From: Rhodanobacter denitrificans
Lineage (GTDB): Bacteria > Pseudomonadota > Gammaproteobacteria > Xanthomonadales > Rhodanobacteraceae
DNA length: 64,000 nucleotides
Assembly (NCBI GenBank): GCA_003241385.1
Contig: QFPO01000008.1
Location: 62,001-126,000, forward strand
Direction of reading: 5' to 3'
Shown here: in pieces, positions 1 through 10,192 of the stretch
Numbering within the stretch: position 1 is the first letter of the stretch
Layout: each line of letters starts with the position of its first letter
Position numbers and translations under genes: made by a program
Notes under the pieces: model-generated
What the model saw: only the letters and a program-made list of their open reading frames with translations
Database searches by the model: none
What the model was told of the DNA's origin: nothing

Positions 1-878
<878 letters not shown>

Positions 879-885
879 GCGAGAG

Positions 886-911
886 GCAATGGCGGCCTCG
901 GCCGCCATTGC
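886..911 (+). terminator. Hairpin after thiolase gene
   Basis: A perfect 12-bp inverted repeat (886-897 with 900-911) starts 8 bases after the stop codon, between convergent genes. No T-run follows, so it could act as a bidirectional terminator or a 3'-end stabiliser. Its role is inferred. Confidence 0.5.
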
Positions 912-1059
912 TACAAGCATCGATCGCAGCCCCGGGCCGCGATCCTCGACAGGCCCAATCACGACCTCGGGCCACCCTCGGTGATCGACTCGACGGCGGC
1001 CCGGCCGGCCGCCGTCGTCACCGCGCGTGCCACGCGCCGCGATCGGTTGCCTGCGCCGA

Positions 1060-1977
1060 TCAGGAGCCGGCCGACCGATCGCCGCGCGTACCGAGCCAGG
1101 CGCCGGCCAGCAGTACGAGGACTGCCACTGCCTGCGTCCAGTGCGGTCGCGCTGCGCCGAAGACCAGCAGCAGCAGCGTCGACAGCAGCGGCGCCGCATA
1201 CGACAACGTGCCGAGCAGCGCGATGTCGCCGTGCTTGGTGCCGCGATCCCACAACAGGAACGCCGCACCGACCGGTCCCAGTCCCATCACCAGCAGCACC
1301 GCCCCCTGCGTCGGCGTCGGCATCACGAACGATTCGAACCGCGCATGCGCGGCCGCACCGAGCGCGGCCACCAGCACGCAGCTGCCGGCCAGCGCGCTGC
1401 TCGGCACGCCGGCATGGCGGCGATTGAGCACCGAATAGGCCGCCCAGGTCAGCGCGGCGCCGGCGGCCGCCAGATAGCCGGGCGCATGGGCCGGATCGAG
1501 CCCGAGCCGCTCGCCGCGCGTGACCAGCAGCACCGCGCCGCAGAGGCCGAGCACGGCGCCGGCGATCTGCTGCCAGCCCACGCGCGTGCCCGGCAGCAGA
1601 CCGGCGAACAGCACGATCAGCAGCGGCCACAGATAATTGATCAGGTTCGCCTCGACCGCCGGCGCGCGCTTGAGCGCGACGAAGTACAGCGCGTGGTAGC
1701 CGAACAGCGCCGCGGTCGACAACGCCAGCGCGGCCACCGGCTGGCGCAGTCCGGTCAGGCCGGCGCGCCCGCGCGCGAGCGCCCAGGAGACGCCGGCGAT
1801 GCCGGCGATCGCGAACGTCGTCGCGAGCACCTGGAACGGCGGCAGTCCCTCGGTCGCGGTCGTCAGCAGCGCCAGCGCCGACCACAGCACGATAGCGGCG
1901 AGGCCGCTCAGCGTGCCGCCGCGCATCGCCCGCTGCGCCGCGGACGTCGGTGTCGCTACACTTTCGCGTCGTCCCAT
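1060..1977 (-). CDS. EamA/DMT transporter, YddG-like
   Basis: Predicted 305-residue inner-membrane protein of the drug/metabolite transporter superfamily, with about ten hydrophobic segments arranged as two EamA repeats. The start GLAAIVLWSALALL and the NLINYLWPLLIVLFA segment resemble the aromatic amino acid exporter YddG more than general EamA proteins, so amino-acid efflux is a reasonable guess only. The ATG at 1977 is chosen because a GGGG stretch precedes it; an ATG at 1926 is an alternative that would drop a polar 17-residue leader. It is divergent from the Nudix gene with about 80 bp between them, so their control regions must overlap. Substrate is not shown by the sequence. Confidence 0.85.
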   Translation of the reverse strand: MGRRESVATPTSAAQRAMRGGTLSGLAAIVLWSALALLTTATEGLPPFQVLATTFAIAGIAGVSWALARGRAGLTGLRQPVAALALSTAALFGYHALYFVALKRAPAVEANLINYLWPLLIVLFAGLLPGTRVGWQQIAGAVLGLCGAVLLVTRGERLGLDPAHAPGYLAAAGAALTWAAYSVLNRRHAGVPSSALAGSCVLVAALGAAAHARFESFVMPTPTQGAVLLVMGLGPVGAAFLLWDRGTKHGDIALLGTLSYAAPLLSTLLLLVFGAARPHWTQAVAVLVLLAGAWLGTRGDRSAGS

Positions 1978-2058
1978 CGATACGTCCCCGCCGACCGGCG
2001 CGCATCTTGCGTCGCCGCGCCGATGCCGACAAGCCGACCACTCGCGAGCACCCGTCCC

Positions 2059-2547
2059 ATGCCCTATACGCCCATCGTCGCCACGCTCGGCTACGTCCTG
2101 TCGCCGGACCGCTCCAAGGTCCTGCTGGTCCATCGCAATGCACGGCCGGACGACCAGCACCTGGGCAAGTACAACGGCCTGGGCGGCAAGATGGAGCCGG
2201 ACGAGGACATCGTCGCCTGCATGCGCCGCGAGATCCGTGAGGAAGCCGGCATCGAGTGCACCGGGCTGCGCCTGCGCGGCACGATCAGCTGGCCCGGCTT
2301 CGGCAAGCGCGGCGAGGACTGGCTCGGCTTCGTGTTCCTGATCGACCGCTACGAGGGCGAACCGCTCGGCGAGAATCCCGAGGGCACGCTGGAGTGGGTC
2401 GCGATCGAGCGGATTCTCGAGCTGCCGCTGTGGGACGGCGACCGCCATTTCCTGCCGCTGGTGTTCGACGCCGATCCGCGCGCGTTCCACGGCGTCATGC
2501 CGTATCGCGACGGCCGCATGGTGTCCTGGACGCACAGCCGGATCTGA
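2059..2547 (+). CDS. Nudix hydrolase, MutT/MTH1-like
   Basis: 162-residue Nudix pyrophosphohydrolase. The box G-x5-E-x7-REUxEExGU is complete at about residues 43-65 (G-KMEPD-E-DIVACMR-REIREEAGI), so the metal-binding glutamates are present. The short length and the amino-terminal YTPIVATLGYVL strand fit the MutT/MTH1 sanitising group (8-oxo-dGTP diphosphatase), but Nudix substrate calls from sequence are unreliable. The ATG at 2059 places the start just before the first conserved strand; in-frame upstream starts would add low-complexity sequence unlike the family. A TACACT -10-like hexamer at 1957-1962 could serve it. Confidence 0.9.
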   Translation: MPYTPIVATLGYVLSPDRSKVLLVHRNARPDDQHLGKYNGLGGKMEPDEDIVACMRREIREEAGIECTGLRLRGTISWPGFGKRGEDWLGFVFLIDRYEGEPLGENPEGTLEWVAIERILELPLWDGDRHFLPLVFDADPRAFHGVMPYRDGRMVSWTHSRI

Positions 2548-2671
2548 GCGCCGCGTACCGCGATTCGGCCGCCGCTCAGCGCGGCCGGCGCAAGCTGCCA
2601 CGATGGCCGCGCCCGCCCCCTCGTGTATGCATGCCGGCACGACGCGGCGCGCAAACCGCCGGGCGGGCCGC

Positions 2672-2677
2672 TACAAT
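2672..2677 (+). promoter_or_regulatory. Candidate -10 element of the DEAD-box helicase gene
   Basis: TACAAT followed by GC lies 58 bp upstream of the helicase start. The same TACAAT form is found at the tRNA-fMet and rpsO promoters in this window. No convincing -35 hexamer is seen 16-18 bp upstream, so confidence is low. Confidence 0.35.
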
Positions 2678-2734
2678 GCCCGATCCTCTCCGCTCACCGC
2701 GCTGCCGTTCCGGCGGCCCTCCAGGTGATACACC

Positions 2735-4663
2735 ATGTCCGATTCCCCCGCCGGCGACGCCACGGCAGCCGTCTCGTTTCGTGATCTCGCCCTCGGCGAC
2801 GCCCTGCAGCGGGTGCTGTCCGAGGTCGGCTACGAGGCGCCCTCGCCGATCCAGGCCGCGACGATTCCGCATCTGCTGGCCGGCCGCGACGTGCTCGGCC
2901 AGGCCCAGACCGGCACCGGCAAGACCGCCGCGTTCGCGCTGCCGATCCTCGCGCGGCTGAAGACCGATGCGGTCAAGCCGCAGGCCCTGGTGCTGGCGCC
3001 GACGCGCGAGCTCGCGATCCAGGTCGCCGAGGCGTTCCAGCGCTACGCCGCGCATCTGCCGGGCTTCCACGTGCTGCCGATCTACGGCGGCCAGAGCTAC
3101 GGCCCGCAGCTGGCCGGTCTGAAGCGCGGCGCGCACGTGATCGTCGGCACGCCCGGCCGCGTGATCGACCATCTCGAGCGCGGCTCGCTCGATCTGTCGC
3201 AGCTGACCACGCTGGTGCTCGACGAGGCCGACGAGATGCTGCGCATGGGCTTCATCGACGACGTCGAGAAGATCCTCGCCAAGACGCCGCCGCAGCGCCA
3301 GGTCGCGCTGTTCTCGGCGACGATGCCGGCGCCGATCCGGCGCATCGCCCAGACCCATCTGCGCGAGCCGGCCGAAGTCACGATCAAGACGCGGACCACG
3401 ACCGCCGCCAACATCCGCCAGCGCTACTGGTGGGTCAGCGGACTGCACAAGCTCGACGCGCTGACGCGCATCCTCGAGGTCGAGCCTTTCGACGCGATGA
3501 TCGTGTTCGCGCGCACCAAGCAGGCCACCGAGGAACTGGCCGAGCGTCTGCAGGCGCGCGGCCTGGCCGCCGCCGCGATCAACGGCGACATGCAGCAACA
3601 GCAGCGCGAGCGCACGATCCAGCAACTCAAGGACGGCAAGCTGGACATCCTCGTCGCGACCGACGTGGCCGCGCGCGGCCTCGACGTGGAACGCATCAGC
3701 CACGTGCTCAACTACGACATCCCGCACGACACCGAGTCCTACGTGCACCGGATCGGCCGCACCGGACGCGCCGGCCGCAGCGGCGAGGCGATCGTGTTCG
3801 TGACGCCGCGCGAGAAGCGGCTGCTGCAGGCGATCGAGCGCGCGACGCGCCAGCCGATCGAGGAGATGCAGCTGCCGACCGTGCAGACCGTCAACGACAA
3901 GCGCATGGACCGTTTCCTGCAGAAGATCACCGACACGCTCGCCGCCGGCGAGCTCGGCCTGTTCCAGTCGATGGTCGAGCGCTACCAGCAGGAGAAGAAC
4001 GTGCCGGCGATCGAGATCGCCGCGGCGCTGGCGCGGATCGTCCAGGGCGACAAGCCGCTGCTGCTCGAGCCGCCGGCGCGGCCCGAGCGCAAGCCGTTCA
4101 CGCCCGGTGCCGCCGCCGAGCGCGAGCGGCCCGAACGGCCCGAGCGACGTGAACGCCGCGAACCCGGCGCGCGGCCCGAACGCGCCGCGCCGCGGCACGA
4201 GCGCGCATCGCACGAGCGACCGCCGCGCGAGACACCGGCGTTCGCGGCCACGTCCGGGGAGGCCTTCGCGGCCGCTCCGTCCGAGGACGGGCGCGCCGAG
4301 CGTCCGCGCCGGCCGGCCGCCGCGCGCGCGCCGGAGCCGGGCATGGAGACCTTCCGCGTCGAGGTCGGCCACGTGCACGGCGTCAAGCCGGGCAACCTGG
4401 TCGGCGCGATCGCCAATGAGGCCGGACTCGAGAGCAAGTACATCGGCCGCATCGCGATCGAGCACGACCACAGCCTGATCGATCTGCCCGAGGGCATGCC
4501 GCCGGAGCTGCTGTCGCATCTGAAGAAGGTCTGGGTGTCCGGTCAGCGGCTGCGCATCAGCCGCGTCAAGGGCGGCGGCGACGAAGGCGGCCGCCCGCCG
4601 CGCCGTCCCGGCGCCGCGCCCAAGCGCAGCGGCCCGCCGAAGCGGCCGCGCTCGGACGGCTGA
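2735..4663 (+). CDS. deaD: DEAD-box ATP-dependent RNA helicase, DeaD/CsdA type
   Basis: 642 residues, close to E. coli CsdA (629). All helicase motifs are visible: Q motif in the first 45 residues, AQTGTGKT (57-64), PTRELAIQ, TPGR, DEAD (163-166), SAT (about 194), ATDVAARGLD and HRIGRTGRAG. A long Arg/Glu/Pro-rich linker (about 445-535) leads to a DbpA/CsdA-type RNA-binding domain (about 537-610, starting METFRVEVGH), followed by a basic tail. The family unwinds RNA duplexes in ribosome assembly, mRNA decay and cold adaptation. The start is supported by AGGTGA about 8 bases upstream. It is monocistronic, with hairpins downstream. Confidence 0.95.
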   Translation: MSDSPAGDATAAVSFRDLALGDALQRVLSEVGYEAPSPIQAATIPHLLAGRDVLGQAQTGTGKTAAFALPILARLKTDAVKPQALVLAPTRELAIQVAEAFQRYAAHLPGFHVLPIYGGQSYGPQLAGLKRGAHVIVGTPGRVIDHLERGSLDLSQLTTLVLDEADEMLRMGFIDDVEKILAKTPPQRQVALFSATMPAPIRRIAQTHLREPAEVTIKTRTTTAANIRQRYWWVSGLHKLDALTRILEVEPFDAMIVFARTKQATEELAERLQARGLAAAAINGDMQQQQRERTIQQLKDGKLDILVATDVAARGLDVERISHVLNYDIPHDTESYVHRIGRTGRAGRSGEAIVFVTPREKRLLQAIERATRQPIEEMQLPTVQTVNDKRMDRFLQKITDTLAAGELGLFQSMVERYQQEKNVPAIEIAAALARIVQGDKPLLLEPPARPERKPFTPGAAAERERPERPERRERREPGARPERAAPRHERASHERPPRETPAFAATSGEAFAAAPSEDGRAERPRRPAAARAPEPGMETFRVEVGHVHGVKPGNLVGAIANEAGLESKYIGRIAIEHDHSLIDLPEGMPPELLSHLKKVWVSGQRLRISRVKGGGDEGGRPPRRPGAAPKRSGPPKRPRSDG

Positions 4664-4671
4664 TCGCGGCT

Positions 4672-4754
4672 GCGACACGCCGCGCCGGCGTGTCGCGTCC
4701 GGCCGTGGCATCCAGGATTCCCATGCGCGGTCGCGATGACCGCGCGAGTTCTTT
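4672..4754 (+). terminator. Two hairpins after the helicase gene
   Basis: Two inverted repeats follow the stop codon. One has an 11-bp stem (4672-4682 with 4686-4696). The other has an 8-bp stem (4725-4732 with 4738-4745), followed by a short T-rich stretch at 4749-4754. The second looks more like an intrinsic terminator. The remaining 4755-4967 interval of this 304-bp gap between convergent genes shows nothing else I can support. Confidence 0.5.
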
Positions 4755-4967
4755 GCCGCTGCCGAGCGCGGGCGCCGCCCCATCCGATCCGCCTCGATCG
4801 CGGCGGATCGCCGCTGCCGAGCCTGTCGATTGCGGCCATCTCACACGCGGCCTCCGCGTCGATCGGCCCGGCGTCTCGACGCGGCGTGCGCCGGCGGCCG
4901 CATTTGATCATCCAATCGACCGCCTGCAACGCGATGCTCTGCACGCTCGCGCCACCGCGCCCCCGCA

Positions 4968-6023
4968 TCACGGACCGTCGAATCCGTCGCGCAGCAGGAT
5001 GTCGTCCGGTTCGCGGACGTCCGGCACCGCGAACGGCGTGCCGAGCGTGCCGGGCCCGAGCGTCTCGCCCTCGATCACCTGCAGCGGCGCGACGTCGCCG
5101 TCGGCCGCCGCATCGAAGACCAGCAGCCGGTTCGCGGCCGGATTCGCGTTGGCGGTCATCGCGACCAGGATGCGGTCGCGTTCGGCATCGTAACCGAGCC
5201 CGGACGGGTAGTACGCACTCGAGGTCGGGATCGAAAGCTGCGTCGCCGCTCCGGCGATCGTGCGCAGCGGCGCGTCGGTACCGGCGGCGTCGGCGTCGAA
5301 GACGCGGATCAGCGCGCGGCGATCCTCGCCGACGGTCTCCTCGGTGAGGAGCATCAGCGTGCCGGCGACCGGATCGTGCGCCATGCCGCGTGCCCGATCG
5401 GTGTAGGCGCTCTTGAGCACGCGCGTCGGTGCGACGAAACCGTTGGCCGTGCGCGCATGGAACACGATCTTGTTGGTGCCGTCGCCGTCGTAGTCGATCA
5501 CCGCGACCTCGTCGCTGGCCGGCAGGTAGGTCAGCGCGATCGGATTGTTGAGCTGGGTCTCGCTGCCCCAGTTGATCCGGCGCAGCGTCTCCACGTCGGC
5601 GCCGGCGCCGTCGATCGGATAGGTGTAAATGCAGCAGTTGGTCGAGATCACCAGCAGCTCGCCGTGCGCCGGCACCGGCGCGCTGGCGCGGGTCTGGGCG
5701 AGCGAAGGCGGATTGAGCACGCGCAACGGCGCGACGTCGCCACCGGCGCGCGCCGGATAGACGCGCACCGCCTCGCCGTAGAAATCCGAGACGTAGATGA
5801 CGTCCTCACCGGGTTCGTAGACGCCGAACGCCGGCGTCATCAGCTGCGTCGCAGGCCCTTCGAGCCGGCGCAGCGGCGCGTCGGCGCCGGTCGCATCGCT
5901 GGCGAATACGCTCAGCGGATGCGTCGTCTCCTCCGACGGCGGGAAGCCGCCGATCAGGATCTCGGCCTGCGCCGCCGGCAGCACGCCGGCCAGCATCCAA
6001 CCCAACACCATACGAACTCGCAT
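4968..6023 (-). CDS. Secreted beta-propeller-like protein
   Basis: 351 residues with a Sec signal peptide (MRVRMVLGWMLAGVLPAAQA), then a mature chain beginning EILIGGF. The body is built from repeating units of about 45-50 residues in which a phrase of the type 'DAPLR.I.G..TQL..P' recurs (for example APLRRLEGPATQLMTP and APLRTIAGAATQLSIP). This pattern suggests a beta-propeller of the NHL/6-bladed kind. No catalytic motif is recognisable. The chain ends in the short tail DDILLRDGFDGP. The ATG at 6023 is chosen for its signal peptide and a GGAGAG ribosome site; the frame is open further upstream but without signal-peptide character. Function unknown. Confidence 0.75.
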   Translation of the reverse strand: MRVRMVLGWMLAGVLPAAQAEILIGGFPPSEETTHPLSVFASDATGADAPLRRLEGPATQLMTPAFGVYEPGEDVIYVSDFYGEAVRVYPARAGGDVAPLRVLNPPSLAQTRASAPVPAHGELLVISTNCCIYTYPIDGAGADVETLRRINWGSETQLNNPIALTYLPASDEVAVIDYDGDGTNKIVFHARTANGFVAPTRVLKSAYTDRARGMAHDPVAGTLMLLTEETVGEDRRALIRVFDADAAGTDAPLRTIAGAATQLSIPTSSAYYPSGLGYDAERDRILVAMTANANPAANRLLVFDAAADGDVAPLQVIEGETLGPGTLGTPFAVPDVREPDDILLRDGFDGP

Positions 6024-6137
6024 CGCGACACTCTCCGATCGGATCACCCTGTCCTGTACGCAACCTGACATCGAAAATCCCAACGCGCCGCCCGGCGCGG
6101 CGTCGCGCGAACGCTGCGACAAACCGGGCCGGCGCGC

Positions 6138-6143
6138 GATAAT
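6138..6143 (+). promoter_or_regulatory. Candidate -10 element of hutU
   Basis: GATAAT lies 29 bp upstream of the urocanase start in the 148-bp divergent interval. The -35 position holds only TGCGAC, so this is a weak call. I saw no obvious HutC-type operator. Confidence 0.35.
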
Positions 6144-6171
6144 CGCGGCCTGCCCCGTTCCGGAGAACCCG

Positions 6172-7845
6172 ATGTCCGCCACCGGCAACCGCCTCGATCC
6201 CACCCGCACGATCCGTGCGCCGCGCGGCAGCCAGCTGTCGTGCCGCAGCTGGCTGACCGAGGCGCCGTTCCGCATGCTGCAGAACAATCTCGACCCCGAC
6301 GTGGCCGAGAATCCGGCCGCGCTGGTCGTCTACGGCGGCATCGGCCGCGCCGCGCGCGACTGGGCCTGCTACGACGCGATCCTCGAAGCGCTACGCACCC
6401 TCGGCGACGATGAAACCCTGCTGGTCCAGTCCGGCAAGCCGGTCGGCGTGTTCCCGACCCATGCCGACGCGCCGCGCGTGCTGATCGCCAACTCGAATCT
6501 GGTTCCGCACTGGGCGACCTGGGAGCACTTCAACGCGCTCGATCGCCAGGGCCTGATGATGTACGGCCAGATGACAGCCGGCTCGTGGATCTACATCGGC
6601 TCGCAGGGCATCGTCCAGGGCACCTACGAAACCTTCGTCGAGCTCGGCCGCCAGCACTACGGCGGCTCGCTGAGCGGCCGCTGGATCCTGACCGCGGGCC
6701 TCGGCGGCATGGGCGGCGCCCAGCCGCTGGCGGCCTCGCTCGCCGGCGCCTGCAGCCTGACGATCGAATGCCAGCAGAGCCGCATCGATTTCCGCATCAA
6801 GACGCGCTACGTCGACGAGCAGGCGGCCGACCTCGACGACGCGCTCGCGCGCATCGCGCGCTACACCGCGGCCGGCGAGGCCAGGTCGATCGCCCTGCTC
6901 GGCAACGCGGCCGAGGTGCTGCCCGAGCTGGTGCGGCGCGGCGTGCGGCCGGACGCCGTCACCGACCAGACCAGCGCGCACGATCCGGTGCACGGCTACC
7001 TGCCGATCGGCTGGAGCGTGGAGCGCTGGCTGGCCGAACAGGTCACCGATCCGGGCGCCGTGCGCGACGCGGCCAAGCGCTCGATGCGCGTGCACGTCGA
7101 GGCGATGCTGGCATTCCACGCGCAGGGCATCCCGACGATCGACTACGGCAACAACATCCGCCAGATGGCCAAGGACGAAGGCTGCGAGAACGCGTTCGAC
7201 TTCCCCGGCTTCGTGCCGGCCTGCGTGCGCCCGCTGTTCTGCCGCGGCATCGGCCCGTTCCGCTGGGTCGCGCTGTCGGGCGATCCGGAGGACATCTACA
7301 AGACCGACGCCAAGGTCAAGGAGCTGATCCCGGACGATCCGCATCTGCACCGCTGGCTCGACATGGCGCGCGAGCGCATCGCCTTCCAGGGCCTGCCGGC
7401 GCGAATCTGCTGGGTCGGTCTGGGCACGCGCCACAAGCTCGGCCTGGCGTTCAACGAGATGGTCCGCAACGGCGAGCTCAAGGCGCCGGTCGTGATCGGC
7501 CGCGACCATCTGGACTCCGGCTCGGTGGCCAGCCCGAACCGCGAGACCGAGGCGATGCGCGACGGCAGCGACGCGGTCTCGGACTGGCCGCTGCTGAATG
7601 CGATGCTCAACGTCGCCGGCGGCGCCACCTGGGTCTCGCTGCACCATGGCGGCGGCGTCGGCATGGGCTATTCGCAGCACAGCGGCGTCGTGATCGTCTG
7701 TGACGGCAGCGAGGCGGCCGACCGCCGCATCGCGCGCGTGCTCTGGAACGACCCCGGCACCGGCGTGATGCGCCATGCCGACGCCGGCTACGAGATCGCG
7801 ATCGACTGCGCGCGCGAGCAGGGGCTCAAGCTGCCGATGATCTGA
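6172..7845 (+). CDS. hutU: Urocanate hydratase (urocanase)
   Basis: 557 residues, the normal length for the NAD-dependent enzyme that converts urocanate to imidazolonepropionate, the second step of histidine degradation. Diagnostic stretches are LLVQSGKPVGVFPTH, MTAGSWIYIGSQGIVQGTYE, the dinucleotide-binding GLGGMGGAQP, TDQTSAHDP, YGNNIRQ, FCRGIGPFRWVALSGDPEDI and SLHHGGGVGMGYSQHSG. The CGGAGAA ribosome site lies about 6 bases before the ATG. No hutH, hutI, hutG or hutC is nearby, so the gene stands alone here; the rest of the pathway would have to be elsewhere in the genome. It is divergent from the beta-propeller gene and convergent with yaiI. Confidence 0.97.
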   Translation: MSATGNRLDPTRTIRAPRGSQLSCRSWLTEAPFRMLQNNLDPDVAENPAALVVYGGIGRAARDWACYDAILEALRTLGDDETLLVQSGKPVGVFPTHADAPRVLIANSNLVPHWATWEHFNALDRQGLMMYGQMTAGSWIYIGSQGIVQGTYETFVELGRQHYGGSLSGRWILTAGLGGMGGAQPLAASLAGACSLTIECQQSRIDFRIKTRYVDEQAADLDDALARIARYTAAGEARSIALLGNAAEVLPELVRRGVRPDAVTDQTSAHDPVHGYLPIGWSVERWLAEQVTDPGAVRDAAKRSMRVHVEAMLAFHAQGIPTIDYGNNIRQMAKDEGCENAFDFPGFVPACVRPLFCRGIGPFRWVALSGDPEDIYKTDAKVKELIPDDPHLHRWLDMARERIAFQGLPARICWVGLGTRHKLGLAFNEMVRNGELKAPVVIGRDHLDSGSVASPNRETEAMRDGSDAVSDWPLLNAMLNVAGGATWVSLHHGGGVGMGYSQHSGVVIVCDGSEAADRRIARVLWNDPGTGVMRHADAGYEIAIDCAREQGLKLPMI

Positions 7846-7852
7846 GCACCTT

Positions 7853-7891
7853 GCGCGGCCGCGCCGCCGGCACAGGCCGGCGGCCGCGCTT
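7853..7891. terminator. GC-rich hairpin between convergent hutU and yaiI
   Basis: A long imperfect inverted repeat (GCGCGGCCG...CCGGC paired with GCCGGCGGCCGCGC, with a 5-base asymmetry) fills the space between the two stop codons. There is no T-run. It is probably a bidirectional terminator. Confidence 0.45.
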
Positions 7892-7914
7892 GCGAGGCCC
7901 GGAGCGGCGGGTGC

Positions 7915-8367
7915 TCAAACCGCGCCGCGCTGCGCCAGCCAGCGGTCGAGCTGGTTCGCGAAGGCCTGGCGCTCGCGCGGTCCGAGCGGCGGCGGACCGC
8001 CGGTGGCGACGCCGGCGCCGCGCAGCTCGTCCATGAAGTTGCGCATCGACAGGCGCTGGCCGATCGTGTCGACGGTGTAGCGCTCGCCGCGCGGATCGAT
8101 CACCGCGGCGCCCTTCTCGACCACGCGTGCGGCCAGCGGAATGTCGGCGGTCACGACCAGATCGCCCGGCTCGCAGCGCTGGACGATCTCGGTGTCGGCG
8201 ACGTCGAGGCCGGACGGCACCTGGATCGCGCGAATCCACGGCGACGGCGGCGTGCGCAGCCACTGGTTGGCGACCAGCAGCAACGGCAGCCGCGCACGCT
8301 CGGCCGCGCGGAACAGTATGTCCTTGATCGCGTTCGGACAGGCGTCCGCGTCCACCCAGATCGTCAT
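7915..8367 (-). CDS. yaiI: YaiI/YqxD (DUF188) family protein
   Basis: 150 residues, standard length for this family. It begins MTIWVDADACPNAIKDIL, the conserved acidic DADACP block, and continues with DLVVTADIPLAARV and IDPRGERYT, all family marks. The fold is related to PIN-like nuclease domains, and the acidic residues suggest metal binding. Biochemical role is not established for the family. The start is fixed by the conserved first residues. It is convergent with hutU and head-to-head with the POT transporter, about 160 bp away. Confidence 0.92.
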   Translation of the reverse strand: MTIWVDADACPNAIKDILFRAAERARLPLLLVANQWLRTPPSPWIRAIQVPSGLDVADTEIVQRCEPGDLVVTADIPLAARVVEKGAAVIDPRGERYTVDTIGQRLSMRNFMDELRGAGVATGGPPPLGPRERQAFANQLDRWLAQRGAV

Positions 8368-8529
8368 CGTGCATCCCGTCGGCGAGGACGCGATGGTACG
8401 CGCTGCTGCCCGCCCGGCGCGCATCGCGCTGCATGGCGACTTTCGTCCGGGCCGACTTTTGCGCACACTCGCCGTTCCGGTCCGCCCGCGCGGCGGCCGG
8501 CCCGTTCCCGCAGCCGCCCAGGATTCCGG

Positions 8530-10104
8530 ATGACCCCAGCCCGCCACGCGACCGACCCGGCCGCGCGCATGCCGCGCCAGATTCCCTTCATCATCGGCAA
8601 CGAGGGCTGCGAGCGCTTCAGCTTCTACGGCATGCGCAACATCCTCACGCCGTTCCTGATCACCTCGCTGCTGCTGCAACTGCCCGAGAGCGACCGCGCC
8701 GGCGCGGCCAAGGACGTGTTCCACACGTTCATGATCGGCGTCTACTTCTTCCCGCTGCTCGGCGGCCTGATCGCCGACCGCCTGCTCGGCAAGTACCGCA
8801 CGATCCTCTGGTTCAGCCTGATCTACTGCCTCGGCCATGCCTGCCTGGCGATCTTCGAGGACAACCGCGACGGCTTCTTCCTCGGCCTGGGACTGATCGC
8901 GCTCGGCGCGGGCGGCATCAAGCCGCTGGTCGCCTCGTTCGTCGGCGACCAGTTCACGCAGTCGAACAAGCATCTGGCCAAGGTCGTCTTCGACGCGTTC
9001 TACTGGATCATCAACTTCGGCTCGCTGTTCGCGTCGATGCTGATGCCGATCTTCCTGCGCAGTTACGGTCCGGCCGTCGCGTTCGGCATCCCGGGCCTGC
9101 TGATGCTGATCGCGACGATCATCTTCTGGGCCGGCCGCCGCCGCTACGTGCTGGTGCCGCCGGCGCCGCCGAGCCCGGACTCGTTCTCGCGTGTCGTGCG
9201 CTCGGCGCTGCTGGCCGAGCGCGCCGGCGCCGGCCGGCCGGGACTGTGGCTCGCCTTGTCGGGCTGCATGCTCGCGCTGGCCGCGTTCGCGCTGATCCCG
9301 ACGCTGGGCTTCGTGATCTGCGCCTGCATCGCCCTGGTGCTGTTCCTGGCCGGCATCGGCGGCGGCGCCTGGCTGCAGCTCGAGCGCGCGCGCGGCCTGC
9401 ATGCCGACGCCGCGGTCGACGGCGTGCGCGCGGTGCTGCGCGTGCTGGTGATCTTCGCGCTGGTCACGCCGTTCTGGTCGCTGTTCGACCAGAAGGCCTC
9501 GACCTGGATCCTGCAGGGCAACCAGATGGCGATCCCGGGCTGGCTGCCGGACTGGCTGAACCAGCCGGCGCAGATGCAGCTGCTCAATCCGCTGCTGGTG
9601 ATGATCCTGATCCCGTTCAACAACCTGGTGCTGTATCCGGCGCTGCGGCGCATGGGCTACGAGCCGACCGCGCTGCGCCGCATGACCGTCGGCATCGTCT
9701 TCAGCGGCCTGGCCTGGATCGCGGCCGGCGGATTCCAGCTGATCATCGACGGCGGCGATCCGCTGTCGATCATGTGGCAGATCCTTCCCTACGCGCTGCT
9801 GACGTTCGGCGAGGTCCTGGTCTCGGCGACCGGTCTGGAGTTCGCGTACAGCCAGGCGCCGGCCGCGATGAAGGGCGTCATCATGAGCTTCTGGAATCTC
9901 ACGACGACGATCGGCAATCTGTGGGTGCTGCTCGCCAACGCGGCCGTGCGCAACGACGCGGTGATCGGGTCGATCGGGCGCACCGGCCTGAGCGAGGCGG
10001 CGTTCCTGATGTTCTTCTTCGCCGGCTTCGCATTGCTCGCGGCGCTCGCGTTCGGCCTGTACGCGCGGCGCTACCGCGAGGTCGACAACTACCGGGTGGC
10101 CTGA
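8530..10104 (+). CDS. POT family proton-coupled oligopeptide transporter
   Basis: 524-residue polytopic inner-membrane protein of the major facilitator superfamily, about fourteen helices. The POT signature ExxERFxxYG is seen near the start as GNEGCERFSFYGMRN, followed by GVYFFPLLGGLIADRLLGKY and a FYWIINFGSLFA helix typical of PTR2-type carriers. Members import di- and tripeptides with protons. The ATG at 8530 has an AGGA site about 9 bases upstream and gives a short polar leader. It is a single gene; no peptidase is adjacent. Substrate range cannot be read from the sequence. Confidence 0.93.
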   Translation: MTPARHATDPAARMPRQIPFIIGNEGCERFSFYGMRNILTPFLITSLLLQLPESDRAGAAKDVFHTFMIGVYFFPLLGGLIADRLLGKYRTILWFSLIYCLGHACLAIFEDNRDGFFLGLGLIALGAGGIKPLVASFVGDQFTQSNKHLAKVVFDAFYWIINFGSLFASMLMPIFLRSYGPAVAFGIPGLLMLIATIIFWAGRRRYVLVPPAPPSPDSFSRVVRSALLAERAGAGRPGLWLALSGCMLALAAFALIPTLGFVICACIALVLFLAGIGGGAWLQLERARGLHADAAVDGVRAVLRVLVIFALVTPFWSLFDQKASTWILQGNQMAIPGWLPDWLNQPAQMQLLNPLLVMILIPFNNLVLYPALRRMGYEPTALRRMTVGIVFSGLAWIAAGGFQLIIDGGDPLSIMWQILPYALLTFGEVLVSATGLEFAYSQAPAAMKGVIMSFWNLTTTIGNLWVLLANAAVRNDAVIGSIGRTGLSEAAFLMFFFAGFALLAALAFGLYARRYREVDNYRVA

Positions 10105-10125
10105 CCGCGGACCGGCCGGACGGCA

Positions 10126-10151
10126 CGGCGAGACCGGTGCCGGTCTCGCCG
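10126..10151. terminator. Hairpin between convergent POT and VOC genes
   Basis: A perfect 12-bp inverted repeat (10126-10137 with 10140-10151) lies between the two stop codons, without a T-run. It is a probable bidirectional terminator. Confidence 0.5.
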
Positions 10152-10192
10152 CGCGATCGGTGCGGCCGGACGCGGCACGCCCGATCAGACGC

